Assembly (NCBI GenBank): GCA_021151835.1
Contig: JAGKWO010000057.1
Span: forward strand, 1-26,945
Reading direction: 5' to 3'
DNA length: 26,945 nt
Source of the DNA: Gammaproteobacteria bacterium
GTDB taxonomy: Bacteria; Pseudomonadota; Gammaproteobacteria; Pseudomonadales; Cellvibrionaceae
The notes beneath the pieces are model-generated. The model worked only from the letters and a program-made list of their open reading frames with translations. It ran no database searches and was not told the DNA's origin. Positions 7,625 through 15,740 of this stretch are shown one piece after another. Numbering within the stretch: position 1 is the stretch's first letter; each line of letters opens with the position of its first letter. The position numbers and the translations under genes are program-made.

Positions 7625-8239
7625 ATGGATAGAGATATGACAAAAATCACCAACGTCGATTTACCAACTGAAGGTTTGCGTGAGCGAAAGCGTCGCGAGA
7701 CATTGCAGCGCATCACTGAAGTGGGTATACGCCTCTTTATCGAAAAGGGCTACGACGCAACAACCCTCGACGATATTGCCGCTGGCGCGGACATTTCCAG
7801 GCGCACGTTTTTTTACTATTTCAAATCCAAAGATGAAATTCTGTTGGCGTTGCAAAGCGGAATGGGCGAGGCTCTTATTGCTGCACTGCAAAATGGCCTT
7901 GAAGGCAAACGGCCTATCGATGCAGTGCGTAATGCCATCATAAAAGTCTGTGCACCTTTCCCTGCGGCTGACATGATCGCTATTGATCGCCTGATGCGCT
8001 CCAGCGAAGCAGTACAGGCTCGTAAACAAGCGACTTACATTCAGCAAGAGAAAATTCTTTTTGAAGCTTTACGTAAACAATGGCCTGAATCAGAGCGCGA
8101 AACCGGCCTCAGATTGGTGGCTATGTCGGCGGTCGGTGCAATGCGTCTTGCATTTGATACCTTAAGTCGCGAAGGTGGAAAGCGCCCAATCGTAACGTTA
8201 TTAAATGAATCATTTGATGCGCTGGAAAATGAAATATAA
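7625..8239 (+). CDS. TetR/AcrR family transcriptional regulator
   Basis: The 204-residue product has an N-terminal TetR DNA-binding domain (about residues 22-68). The helix-turn-helix reads TTLDDIAAGADISRRTFFYYFKSK, followed in the usual way by DEIL. The C-terminal ligand-binding domain is divergent. A second in-frame ATG at 7637 is equally possible; neither has a strong Shine-Dalgarno and the DNA just upstream is the operator itself, so translation may be weak. It is divergent from the short-chain dehydrogenase gene and very probably represses it and itself through the two palindromes. The inducer is unknown, perhaps a substrate of the dehydrogenase. Confidence 0.88.
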   Translation: MDRDMTKITNVDLPTEGLRERKRRETLQRITEVGIRLFIEKGYDATTLDDIAAGADISRRTFFYYFKSKDEILLALQSGMGEALIAALQNGLEGKRPIDAVRNAIIKVCAPFPAADMIAIDRLMRSSEAVQARKQATYIQQEKILFEALRKQWPESERETGLRLVAMSAVGAMRLAFDTLSREGGKRPIVTLLNESFDALENEI

Positions 8240-8623
8240 GGAATTATTTTGCTAGTTATTTTTTTACCAGCGAGTAAATGAAGTTGTAAACTTATGTGCA
8301 AAACAACTGCTTCAAAAAGCCTCATTAAAAAATGTTGGAGCATATAGCTACCGAACCTGCAGCCAAGTGTTCAGTTATGCCTGGCGTGGCGTTTTACATA
8401 AAGCGGTTGTAGCGGTTTTATTGCCGGTTGTATCCGATTTGGCAGGTCAGGCGCTGTTAATATAGCTGGCATAGGCGTACTTTCTGCAACTGCTGCATTA
8501 GAATGACAAAAGTTGCTGGTGCGATGAATCCGAATCTGGTTTTATAGTGTCCTAATTGACAGTGATCATTTGCGGAAATGATTCACAGGTTTACTGTGCC
8601 TAATGCGGATCAAGGAGTTAACT
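8240..8623. other. 384-base non-coding stretch between tetR and the LiaF-like gene
   Basis: No gene is convincing. One frame stays open for about 65 codons up to a stop near 8464, but it lacks a start codon and family features. A perfect TTGACA (8556-8561) could be a -35 box for the downstream gene, but its -10 partner at 17 bases is poor. Two short hairpins follow at 8565-8598. Confidence 0.45.
8565..8598 (+). other. two tandem stem-loops before the LiaF-like gene
   Basis: ATCATTT/AAATGAT (8565-8571 and 8576-8582, GCGG tetraloop) is followed at once by CACAG/CTGTG (8584-8588 and 8594-8598, 5-base loop). They lie 26 bases before the start codon, just downstream of a TTGACA hexamer. Possible leader structure or operator. 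Confidence 0.35.
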
Positions 8624-9061
8624 ATGCCATCTATTGATGAACAATCAAAAACAGAAGAGCCCGCTTCACAAATATCCACCGCTAACGCTCCTTCATCCAC
8701 AGTGTCTCCATCAAGAGAACCTCCATCAAGAGTGCAGTCATCCACTTGGGCGCTGGGTCTGGCGGTAGTAATAATTGGTGGGTTATTGTTGGCGAAAAAT
8801 CTGGGCGTCGATTTATTTTTCCTGGATTTCCATAATTGGTGGGCATTTTTTATTTTGCTGGCGGCCATTGGCCCATTGCAGTTGGCGTATCGCTGCTATA
8901 AGCGTGAAGGTGCCGGCATGGCGATGTGGAATGCGCTGGTAACTGCGGGTTCAATTATTTTTGTGGCATTGATATTTTTGCTGGACTTGTCATTTGGTAC
9001 CTGGTGGCCGGTGTTTATTATTATCGGCGGCTTATACATGATTACCAGCCGTAGAAATTAA
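8624..9061 (+). CDS. LiaF/LiaI-like transmembrane domain protein
   Basis: The 145-residue protein has a Ser/Pro/Glu-rich N-terminal tail of about 45 residues, then four hydrophobic segments with a G(L/G)xLLLxxNLG signature and two paired Trp positions (NWWAFFILL and TWWPVFIIIGGLYMI). This is the pattern of the LiaI-LiaF-like transmembrane region (DUF5668 type), found in envelope-stress and unknown membrane proteins. The LiaF C-terminal soluble domain is absent. AAGGAG at 8612-8617 fixes the start at 8624 rather than 8603. It appears monocistronic. Confidence 0.75.
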   Translation: MPSIDEQSKTEEPASQISTANAPSSTVSPSREPPSRVQSSTWALGLAVVIIGGLLLAKNLGVDLFFLDFHNWWAFFILLAAIGPLQLAYRCYKREGAGMAMWNALVTAGSIIFVALIFLLDLSFGTWWPVFIIIGGLYMITSRRN

Positions 9062-9069
9062 TTGCAGCG

Positions 9070-9103
9070 AAAAAATCCCTGAATTATTCATTGGTTCAGG
9101 GAT
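9070..9103 (-). terminator. terminator of the ppiB-lpxH transcript
   Basis: ATCCCTGAA (9075-9083) and TTCAGGGAT (9095-9103) pair perfectly. Read on the minus strand the stem is followed by a run of six T, so it ends the transcript from lpxH. It may also serve the convergent LiaF-like gene, which stops at 9061. Confidence 0.85.
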
Positions 9104-9142
9104 GTTGGTGCGATTGCCAGGTAATGCAATTCTTTGTGAAAC

Positions 9143-9868
9143 TTATTCAATCGGCCAATTCAATAGCTCGCAGCTTTTCTTATCCACCCTGATGCTCCAG
9201 CCGTGTGAATGCCAATCCCCCAGCACTATTCGTTCAGCAGGTTTTCCATTGATTACCAATTGATGGTGTGCCGGGCGGTGAGTGTGGCCGTGGATCAGGC
9301 GTGTTACTTGTGCGTGTTCCATTTGTGCAACTACTTCAGCGGGCGTCACATCCATGATGTCCTCCGCTTTCATGCTATTCATGCTCTGGCTTTTCTCGCG
9401 TAGCTGCGCCGCTAATGCGCGGCGTGCCGCCAGCGGTTGTGCAAGGATGTGTTGTTGCCATTGCTGGCTGCGCACCATTGTGCGAAATTGCTGGTAATCC
9501 TTATCGGCGGTGCACAGGGTATCGCCATGCAGTAATAAAGTCGGTGTGCCATATAAATCTATCACGCAGCTTTCTGGCAATAACTCCATGCCGGCTTTTT
9601 GTGCATAGGCATCGCCTAACAAGAAATCGCGATTGCCGTGCTGAAAATAAATAGCGATACCTTTTTGCTTTAACGAAAATAATTCGTGTGCAACCTCTTG
9701 TGGTAACGCCGAATCATCATCGTCGCCAATCCAGGCATCAAAAAAATCACCAAGGATATAAAGTGAATCGGCTTGCGCTGCTTGCGTATGGAGAAAATGA
9801 AAAAACGCCCGCGTGATAAGCGGGCGTGATTCGTGAAGATGTAAATCAGAAATAAATAATGCTGGCAT
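9143..9868 (-). CDS. lpxH: UDP-2,3-diacylglucosamine pyrophosphatase LpxH
   Basis: The 241-residue enzyme hydrolyses UDP-2,3-diacylglucosamine to lipid X and UMP, the fourth step of lipid A synthesis, at the inner membrane. The calcineurin-like metallophosphoesterase motifs are all present: SDLHL (D8, H10), GDFFDAWIGDD (D41), GNRDFL (N79), HGD (about 114) and GHTH (about 195), which bind the two Mn ions. Length matches the family (about 240). It starts 3 bases after the ppiB stop, so the two form an operon with probable translational coupling, the same pair order as in many gammaproteobacteria. Confidence 0.95.
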   Translation of the reverse strand: MPALFISDLHLHESRPLITRAFFHFLHTQAAQADSLYILGDFFDAWIGDDDDSALPQEVAHELFSLKQKGIAIYFQHGNRDFLLGDAYAQKAGMELLPESCVIDLYGTPTLLLHGDTLCTADKDYQQFRTMVRSQQWQQHILAQPLAARRALAAQLREKSQSMNSMKAEDIMDVTPAEVVAQMEHAQVTRLIHGHTHRPAHHQLVINGKPAERIVLGDWHSHGWSIRVDKKSCELLNWPIE

Positions 9869-9871
9869 CTT

Positions 9872-10363
9872 CTAAGCGATAGTCGCGGATTGAATGATTA
9901 CCGCTTCTTTTGGTACGTCTTGATGGAAGCCTTTGCTGCCGGTTTTTACGCCTTTGATTTTGTTTACCACATCCATTCCTGCCGTCACTTTACCAAACAC
10001 ACAGTAACCCCAGCCGGAGGCATTTTTGCCCGTATGGTTGAGGAAAGAGTTATCTTTCACGTTGATAAAAAATTGTGCAGTAGCACTGTGAGGATCATTG
10101 GTGCGTGCCATTGCCAAAGTGCCGGTCAGGTTTTGCAAACCATTGTCAGCTTCGTTTTCAATTTGGTCGCGGGTTTTTTTCTGTTCAAAATCTTCGGTGA
10201 AGCCGCCGCCCTGAATCATAAAACCATCAATAACGCGATGGAAAATGGTGCCGTTGTAAAAACCTTCTTCAACATATTGTTTAAAATTTGCGGCAGTTTT
10301 AGGCGCTTTTTCGAAATCCAGTTCGATAACTATATCGCCGTAGTTAGTGTGCAAAGTGATCAT
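9872..10363 (-). CDS. ppiB: cytoplasmic cyclophilin-type peptidyl-prolyl isomerase
   Basis: The 163-residue protein is a single cyclophilin domain with no signal peptide, the size of PpiB. FHRVIDGFMIQGG carries the catalytic Arg, and SATAQFFINVKDN the active-site Phe/Gln set. It catalyses cis-trans isomerisation of X-Pro bonds. GGGAG lies before the ATG at 10363. It is the first gene of the ppiB-lpxH operon, divergent from tmk. The plus-strand frame at 9890-10399 is its shadow. Confidence 0.95.
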   Translation of the reverse strand: MITLHTNYGDIVIELDFEKAPKTAANFKQYVEEGFYNGTIFHRVIDGFMIQGGGFTEDFEQKKTRDQIENEADNGLQNLTGTLAMARTNDPHSATAQFFINVKDNSFLNHTGKNASGWGYCVFGKVTAGMDVVNKIKGVKTGSKGFHQDVPKEAVIIQSATIA

Positions 10364-10493
10364 GATAAGTCTCCCTCATGGGTAACGCGGTGTGAATAAA
10401 TCGAGTAAGTGACCAAAAAGCCGGTATGATACGCGCTCCCCGAAAGGGAAGGAATCGTAAACCCGATTAAATTTTTTGATGAAGTTAATCCTT

Positions 10494-11114
10494 ATGCAAA
10501 GAGGCAAGTTTCTCACGATTGAAGGTACGGAAGGTGTTGGAAAGAGCACCAACCTGGCATTTGTCCGTGACTGGTTGTGCGCCCGTGGCCTGGACGTGAT
10601 TGTCACGCGCGAACCCGGCGGCACGCCTATGGCGGAAGAGGTTCGCAGCCTGTTGCTGAGCAAGCGCGACGAGCCGGTTGATGAAACTGCCGAGCTGCTA
10701 CTGGTGTTTGCAGCCCGGGCCCAACATTTGGCGCAGGTTATTAAACCGGCGTTGGCGCGGGGCACCTGGGTGCTGAGTGATCGTTTTACCGACGCGACCT
10801 ATGCTTATCAGGGCGGTGGACGTGGATTGAACAAGCAAGTGATTGAGCAATTGGAGCAGTTGGTTCAGGGTGATTTGCGCCCCGATTTAACCCTGATCCT
10901 CGATATTGATGTGGAATCCGGTTTAAACCGCGCTCGCCAGCGCGGCGAACTGGACCGGTTTGAAAGCGAGACAATCAGTTTCTTTGAGCGGGTAAGGAAG
11001 GCTTACCAGCAGCGAGCGGAATCAGCGCCGGACCGCTATCGCCTTATTAATGCCGGGGCGTCGCTGCCGGAAGTGCAGGCCGAAATCGATAGCGTGTTGA
11101 GCAGGTTATTGTAA
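10494..11114 (+). CDS. tmk: thymidylate kinase
   Basis: The 206-residue enzyme phosphorylates dTMP to dTDP. The P-loop is GTEGVGKST (residues 11-19), the TREPGGTP segment follows, DRF..ATYAYQGGGRG is the substrate-binding DR motif, and DLTLILDIDVESGLNRARQR includes the LID start. Length fits (about 205-213). The ATG at 10494 gives the family N terminus (MQRGKFLTIEG); an ATG at 10479 and a TTG at 10476 are alternatives. A TATGAT at 10425-10430 may be its -10 box, with no clear -35. In related genomes tmk directly precedes holB; here two minus-strand genes intervene. Confidence 0.94.
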   Translation: MQRGKFLTIEGTEGVGKSTNLAFVRDWLCARGLDVIVTREPGGTPMAEEVRSLLLSKRDEPVDETAELLLVFAARAQHLAQVIKPALARGTWVLSDRFTDATYAYQGGGRGLNKQVIEQLEQLVQGDLRPDLTLILDIDVESGLNRARQRGELDRFESETISFFERVRKAYQQRAESAPDRYRLINAGASLPEVQAEIDSVLSRLL

Positions 11115-11119
11115 TGTTA

Positions 11120-11139
11120 CGGCCCCGGTTACGGGGCCG
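11120..11139. terminator. GC-rich hairpin between tmk and the convergent TraF_2-type gene
   Basis: CGGCCCC (11120-11126) pairs with GGGGCCG (11133-11139). It sits between two convergent genes and probably ends both transcripts, though neither side has a long T-tract. Confidence 0.65.
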
Positions 11140-11151
11140 CCATCAGGCTGG

Positions 11152-12303
11152 TTAAAACCTCAAACCAATTTGCAGGGCGCCGCCCACAGTTTCATCGGAG
11201 CCGGTGTAGCCCGCCAAATCGATGTTGAAAACATTGTACGGGGAAATTCCCACTCCGAATGAGTAAGCATCTGGCAATGCGTCTTCCAGGTCGCGCTGGA
11301 GGCCGGCGCGCAGTTGCAACCAGCTCAGTGCACTGTACTCAAGTCCCGCACGGAAAACCTGGCTTTCCGCGCCCAAGCCGAAGGTGGTGTGGGAATCAAG
11401 ATCCAGCGCTGCTTCGGCCTTGAGGCGTTCACCTAGGTAACCCACTGCTGCGGTAGTGCGGGTATCCAGGTCATAGGTTCCGCCATCAATAGTCTTAAAG
11501 CTATCGCTCTTGAGGTTTTGGACTGCAAGCCCGTAGCGAATTTTGCCGGTTTGATAAGTGATACCGGCATCAAGATTGCTGGCGCTACTTTCTACGGTGT
11601 AATCATCTGCGTCCAAGTCATCTTCATCGTAATCGGCAACCGTCGCCTGGTAGACAATAGTCTCGACTTTTACCCGTTTCGGAGTGATGCCAACCAACAA
11701 CTGTTGACCATTACCAACGTCAAAACCTTTGGCCAGGGCCACACCTGTTTCGCGCAGGATCACTCCGCGACCGTATACAGAGGATTGCAGGTCTTCCGGT
11801 TCAAAGGGGGTGCTGATGCTGTTATCGATCAGCGTGTAATCATCCTCATCAATATCGGTGAGTACGCCGACATTACCTGTCGCCTTGACCACCAAGGCTG
11901 CCGAAATATAGGAATTGGGAATAGCTACTACCAGGCTTCCGCCTACAGACGCACCCAGTGTTTTTTCATCGACGTTGTTCATCAGTTTTTTTAGTTTTTC
12001 TGCATCGCTCGCATTAAGGTTGTTAGCGTTTTGCAGGTAATCGGTGAAGTCCACAAGGTCATCCAGCCCATCAATCAAATCGTCTTTGTCGGAGCCCAAC
12101 CCTCCCGCATTGATGACTAATGCAAAGTCATCATCCTCTTTATGGCTCGCAGCAAGGCTCGGGTTGAATAAAAGTCCATCGCTGTATCCACCGGTTACAT
12201 ACCCGGCGCCCGCCATACCGCTAATCCGGCCGTTGTAAAGCTCGGTTGCCAGTGCCTGGCTACTGAGCGCGATGAGCGTAAGACTTAATAATGTTCTTTT
12301 CAT
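11152..12303 (-). CDS. TraF_2-family outer-membrane barrel protein
   Basis: The 383-residue precursor has a signal peptide (MKRTLLSLTLIALSSQALA) followed by ELYNGRISGMAGAGYVTGGYSDGLLFNPS, the start typical of the TraF_2 family (annotated as conjugal transfer protein TraF, but related to FadL/OmpP1-like barrels rather than to F-plasmid TraF). The end, GGALQIGLRF, finishes in Phe as outer-membrane barrels do. Acidic clusters (DEDDYT, DYDEDDLDADDY) suggest loops that bind cations. No conjugation genes are nearby, so a transfer role is unlikely. GGAG before the ATG at 12303 selects it over 12324. Function unknown. Confidence 0.75.
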   Translation of the reverse strand: MKRTLLSLTLIALSSQALATELYNGRISGMAGAGYVTGGYSDGLLFNPSLAASHKEDDDFALVINAGGLGSDKDDLIDGLDDLVDFTDYLQNANNLNASDAEKLKKLMNNVDEKTLGASVGGSLVVAIPNSYISAALVVKATGNVGVLTDIDEDDYTLIDNSISTPFEPEDLQSSVYGRGVILRETGVALAKGFDVGNGQQLLVGITPKRVKVETIVYQATVADYDEDDLDADDYTVESSASNLDAGITYQTGKIRYGLAVQNLKSDSFKTIDGGTYDLDTRTTAAVGYLGERLKAEAALDLDSHTTFGLGAESQVFRAGLEYSALSWLQLRAGLQRDLEDALPDAYSFGVGISPYNVFNIDLAGYTGSDETVGGALQIGLRF

Positions 12304-12475
12304 GAGGTCTCCAGTAAATCTCATTTTTATAACGAAAACATGTCATATAGGGGTAATTGACATGGTCCTTATAAGGCTAGGCAATAAACTGGGATGGCTA
12401 TAGATGAATTTCTTATTCTTCTAGGGAAAATTGTTCCAAAAACTTATAAAGTGCGTTTTTGATTGGATTGGTGCC

Positions 12476-13117
12476 TTAGAAGGTGGCGGGTGATTCTATG
12501 TGGATAGCTTTTCCTGAAATAGGGTGGTCGAGCCAGAGTTGTTGGGCATGCAGCAGCAAACGTGGTGCTTTGCCGCGAATAGGTTCGGGAGCATAAAGTC
12601 CATCCCCTAGCATCGGATGGCCGAGGCTTAGCATATGGACCCGCAGTTGGTGCGTGCGGCCGCTGACCGGTTCCAGTTGTACGCGGGTGGTATTTTCGGC
12701 GCGGTTGCGTTCGATAACCCGATAGCGCGTGTGGGCCGATTTCCCATGTTCAAAACACACTTTTTGTAACGGTCGATTGGGCCAGTCGCAAATCAGCGGT
12801 AAGGTGATTTCGCCTTCGTCCAGCGCGACCAGGCCGTCGACCACCGCCAGGTAACGCTTGTGGATTTCGCGCGCTTCGAATTTATGGGTCAGGTTTTTAA
12901 GGGTCAGGTAATTGAGCGGGAACATCACAATCCCGGATGTGCCCTGGTCGAGCCGATGTGCAATACGTGCATTGGGGTTAAATTTCAGGACGCGGTTGTA
13001 CAGGCAATCCTGTTTTTCCGGCCCTTTGCCCGGCACACACAGCAAGCCCGCCGGTTTGTTGGCGATGAGCAGGTCGTCATCGAGGTATAAAATATCCAGC
13101 GGTAAATCAGTCATCAT
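12476..13117 (-). CDS. rluA: RluA-type pseudouridine synthase
   Basis: The 213-residue protein has the RluA family core without an S4 domain. HRLDQGTSG holds the catalytic Asp (about residue 57); YLAVVDG, SGRTHQLRVHM and GHPMLGDGLY follow. The size and the lack of an S4 domain fit RluA, which makes pseudouridine at 23S rRNA 746 and tRNA position 32, rather than RluC or RluD. Two adjacent ATGs (13117, 13114) follow a TTG at 13120; the exact start is uncertain and no strong Shine-Dalgarno is seen. It is divergent from holB. Confidence 0.82.
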   Translation of the reverse strand: MMTDLPLDILYLDDDLLIANKPAGLLCVPGKGPEKQDCLYNRVLKFNPNARIAHRLDQGTSGIVMFPLNYLTLKNLTHKFEAREIHKRYLAVVDGLVALDEGEITLPLICDWPNRPLQKVCFEHGKSAHTRYRVIERNRAENTTRVQLEPVSGRTHQLRVHMLSLGHPMLGDGLYAPEPIRGKAPRLLLHAQQLWLDHPISGKAIHIESPATF

Positions 13118-13221
13118 CAAGCCAGGAGTGGAATTAAGCGGGCGCGGATTATCGCAAATTTGCTAAGCTTGCCCAAATTTTTGTTGGGCTACCCCAAAAA
13201 CTGATTCTGGCTGGTTATTCA

Positions 13222-14247
13222 ATGAGCGACTTTCCCATTCATCCCTATCCCTGGCAACTCAATGACTGGCAGCATTTGGTACAGCAAATCGCCGCACAAA
13301 AATTGCCCCATGCGCTGATGATTGCCGGCCCGAAAGGGATTGGTAAGCGCCATTTGGCGGATGCACTGGCGCAGTTGCTGCTGTGCGCTGCACCTATCGA
13401 AGGGACTGCATGCGGGAGATGCCGGGGTTGTGAATTAAATAAATCCCAAACCCATCCGGATTTGCTGTGGCTGGAACCTGAGGAAGACGGTAAGGCCATC
13501 AAGGTCGACCAGGTCCGCGAACTCACTGAATCCCTGGGTAAAACGGCGCAGCAGGGTGGCTACAAGGTGGTCATTATTGAACCCGCTGAAGCCATGAACG
13601 GCAATGCGGCTAACGCCTTGCTCAAGTCGCTGGAAGAACCTGCCGCGAATACATTGCTGGTTCTGGTTGCCCATGCCCCCAGTTCGGTACTGCCCACGAT
13701 TCGCAGTCGGTGCCAGATGCGCAAATTACCCATGCCGCGCACCGAACAGGTTATCCATTGGCTATCGCCATTGATGGTAGGAAGTAATACGACGCCGGAT
13801 GCATTGCTTGTCGCCGCCCGCGGTGCCCCATTAACAGCCCTGGCATTTCTGCAGGGCGATGCGCTGGAACAACGCGAGCAAACCTTGCAGCAATTTGTGC
13901 GTCTAACCCTGGGCCAGGTATCGGCAATCGAAGTTGCCGCTGGCTGGCAGGGTGGTGATGTAACGGGGTTGGTGGAATGGTTGTTGGGGTTGTTGCACAG
14001 CCTGGCGCGCTGGCGCGCTGGCGCGAATGATCCCCAGATAGAATTGGCTCCCGTGGAGTGGCGTGATCGCGTTAGCAACCTCAATCTACCGCTTTTGCAT
14101 CGCTATATTGAAAAAATACTATTATCCAAGCGTCAATTATTAAGTGGCGCGAACCCTAATAAGCAGTTGTTATTAGAGGAATTATTGCTCGATTGGGGCG
14201 CTTTGTTGCGCGCGAGCACGAATCGTGCAATGGCGTCTGGACACTAG
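13222..14247 (+). CDS. holB: DNA polymerase III delta-prime subunit
   Basis: The 341-residue protein is the clamp-loader delta-prime subunit. It has a P-loop-like GPKGIGKR (residues 36-43), where Arg replaces the usual Thr/Ser, as expected for the non-hydrolysing subunit. Four cysteines (55, 64, 67, 70) form the zinc module, and the sensor I/SRC region reads LLVLVAHAPSSVLPTIRSRC, with NALLKSLEEP before it. The C-terminal third is divergent, as usual. It is followed by pilZ after 92 bases, the order seen in Pseudomonas (tmk-holB-pilZ-tatD). A perfect 8-base tandem repeat lies inside at 14002-14025. Confidence 0.93.
   Translation: MSDFPIHPYPWQLNDWQHLVQQIAAQKLPHALMIAGPKGIGKRHLADALAQLLLCAAPIEGTACGRCRGCELNKSQTHPDLLWLEPEEDGKAIKVDQVRELTESLGKTAQQGGYKVVIIEPAEAMNGNAANALLKSLEEPAANTLLVLVAHAPSSVLPTIRSRCQMRKLPMPRTEQVIHWLSPLMVGSNTTPDALLVAARGAPLTALAFLQGDALEQREQTLQQFVRLTLGQVSAIEVAAGWQGGDVTGLVEWLLGLLHSLARWRAGANDPQIELAPVEWRDRVSNLNLPLLHRYIEKILLSKRQLLSGANPNKQLLLEELLLDWGALLRASTNRAMASGH
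14002..14025 (+). repeat. three perfect tandem copies of an 8-base unit inside holB
   Basis: CTGGCGCG is repeated three times without mismatch, encoding LARWRAGA. The unit is not a multiple of three, so loss or gain of one copy would shift the holB frame about 75 codons before its end. Confidence 0.9.
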
Positions 14248-14267
14248 TGAGCTAATCTATTAGTGTC
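14240..14267 (+). other. hairpin spanning the holB stop codon
   Basis: GACACTA (14240-14246) and TAGTGTC (14261-14267) pair perfectly with a 14-base loop. The stem includes most of the holB stop codon (14245-14247). No T-tract follows, so it is not an obvious terminator; it may affect holB translation termination or mRNA processing. Confidence 0.35.
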
Positions 14268-14339
14268 GCAACCTTGGCCCCTATGACCATTGATTGGTTA
14301 TGACGTTGGCTCTATAAAAACCAGGAAGCAGGATCTGTT

Positions 14340-14693
14340 ATGCAACCGATTGGCGGTGGTGCCCGTAACGGCATACTTTCCCTTACTATCAAAGATAAAG
14401 CGGTACTTTACGCAGCCTACATGCCTTTTGTGAAAAATGGCGGCATGTTTATCCCCACTAACAAAAATTACAAATTGGGCGATGAAGTCTTTATGTTGTT
14501 AAGCCTGATGGACGAACCGGAAAAAATTCCGGTTGCCGGTAAAGTGGTATGGGTTACACCAAAAGGTGCGCAAGGCAACCGTGCAGCGGGGATAGGTGTC
14601 CAGTTTAGCGATCAGGATAATACGGCGATCAGCAAAATCGAAACTTACCTTGCCGGTATGCTTAATTCCGACAAGCCAACCCACACCATGTGA
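14340..14693 (+). CDS. pilZ: type IV pilus assembly protein PilZ
   Basis: The 117-residue single-domain protein matches PilZ of type IV pilus biogenesis: GILSLTIKDKAVLYAAYMPFVKNGGMFIPT, YKLGDEVFMLLSLMDEPEKIPVAGKVVWVTP and GIGVQFSD. The c-di-GMP-binding RxxxR and D/NxSxxG motifs are missing, as in Pseudomonas PilZ, which acts through protein contacts (PilB, FimX) rather than by binding the nucleotide. Length matches (about 118). A GGA-rich ribosome site lies before 14340. Its position between holB and tatD supports the assignment. Confidence 0.93.
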   Translation: MQPIGGGARNGILSLTIKDKAVLYAAYMPFVKNGGMFIPTNKNYKLGDEVFMLLSLMDEPEKIPVAGKVVWVTPKGAQGNRAAGIGVQFSDQDNTAISKIETYLAGMLNSDKPTHTM

Positions 14694-14764
14694 TCTTCCC
14701 GCATCATCCTGCCCATACCATGTAGCCACTACAGCATGTAAAATCGCTCCACCGAGTTTCTCCG

Positions 14765-14796
14765 AAGCCAGGTCCTAACCTGGCTTTGCTGTTTTT
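14765..14796 (+). terminator. terminator after pilZ
   Basis: AAGCCAGG (14765-14772) and CCTGGCTT (14779-14786) pair perfectly, followed by a T-rich stretch ending in five T (14792-14796). Confidence 0.85.
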
Positions 14797-14799
14797 AGA

Positions 14800-14824
14800 A
14801 TGGGCATTCTTGCCCATCGTTTTT
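14800..14824 (+). terminator. second hairpin with T-tract touching the tatD start
   Basis: ATGGGC (14800-14805) and GCCCAT (14812-14817) pair, followed by CG and five T (14820-14824). The T-run ends 4 bases before the ATG at 14829. It is a backup terminator or an attenuator of tatD expression. Confidence 0.55.
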
Positions 14825-14828
14825 GGAC

Positions 14829-15626
14829 ATGCCTATGTTAATTGACTCTCACTGCCACCTGGATCGCATCAAGCTTGATCCTTATAACGGCGATTTAAGC
14901 GCGGCAATTGCGGCAGCGCATGACCGTGGTATCCAGCAAATGTTATGCATTGGCATTAGCCTGGAAAATATCCAAACCGTCATTGATATCGCCCAGGCGC
15001 ATCCGCGTGTTGTGGCATCGGTTGGAGTTCATCCTTGCGATGTAAAAGAAGGCGCGGCCACTGAAGCGCAACTAATTAACTGGGCCGCCCAACCCAAAGT
15101 TGTTGCCTTGGGTGAAACAGGTTTGGATTATCACTACGAAACGGAAAGCAAGGAATTGCAACACGAAAGTTTTGCGTTGCATTTGCGGGTGGGAAAACAC
15201 ATCGGTTTACCCGTTGTCGTGCACACGCGTGAAGCAAAAGCGGATACGCTTGCCCTGATTAAAGCGCACGGCAGTGTCGAGCACAGCGGTGTATTGCATT
15301 GTTTTACCGAAGATTGGGCGATGGCTAAATCGGCACTGGATTTAAATTACTACGTTTCCATTTCCGGCATAGTCACTTTTAAAAATGCCGATCAAATTCG
15401 CGATGTGGTGCGCAACATGCCAATTGATCGTTTATTGGTTGAAACCGATTCTCCCTATCTCGCACCGATTCCCTACCGCGGTAAACCCAACGAACCTAAA
15501 TACGTTCGCGAAGTCGCGCAATTTGTCGCGGATGTGCGCGGTATTCCGCTGGAGGAACTAGCGGAAAAAACCACCGAAAATTTTTATCGTTTATTTAGCA
15601 AAGCTAAACAATATTTACCAAATTAA
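14829..15626 (+). CDS. TatD-family metal-dependent hydrolase (YcfH type)
   Basis: The 265-residue protein is a TatD-family amidohydrolase-fold DNase. Metal ligands are visible: DSHCHLD (H8, H10), GETGLDYH (Glu), VVHTREA (His), LHCFTE (His) and ETDSPYL (Asp). These TIM-barrel enzymes have 3'-5' exonuclease or general phosphodiesterase activity; the YcfH subgroup lies near holB in many gammaproteobacteria. The start is ATG 14829 or 14835; a TTG at 14823 is less likely. No clear Shine-Dalgarno is seen, and a hairpin with T-tract lies directly before the start. Confidence 0.9.
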   Translation: MPMLIDSHCHLDRIKLDPYNGDLSAAIAAAHDRGIQQMLCIGISLENIQTVIDIAQAHPRVVASVGVHPCDVKEGAATEAQLINWAAQPKVVALGETGLDYHYETESKELQHESFALHLRVGKHIGLPVVVHTREAKADTLALIKAHGSVEHSGVLHCFTEDWAMAKSALDLNYYVSISGIVTFKNADQIRDVVRNMPIDRLLVETDSPYLAPIPYRGKPNEPKYVREVAQFVADVRGIPLEELAEKTTENFYRLFSKAKQYLPN

Positions 15627-15740
15627 CGCCGCCTCTTCATAAAAAGGACGGAGCTTAACGACTCCTCCCCCTGGAGCTTGAGAGGCTGGGAGTGGGTGCT
15701 TTATTGCCACCACCTATTAAATAGTAATGTGAGAACAACA

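Noticed and set aside
8272..8464. Open frame of about 65 codons between tetR and the LiaF-like gene
   Set aside because: No start codon, no ribosome site and no recognisable content; probably chance.
11152..12303. Conjugation gene traF as sign of a plasmid or integrative element
   Set aside because: The family name is misleading; no other transfer, integrase or partition genes are present and the protein looks like an outer-membrane barrel.
13560..14084. 174-codon minus-strand frame opposite holB
   Set aside because: Opposite strand of a clear holB; composition (Arg, Ser, Thr, Cys) is that of a shadow.
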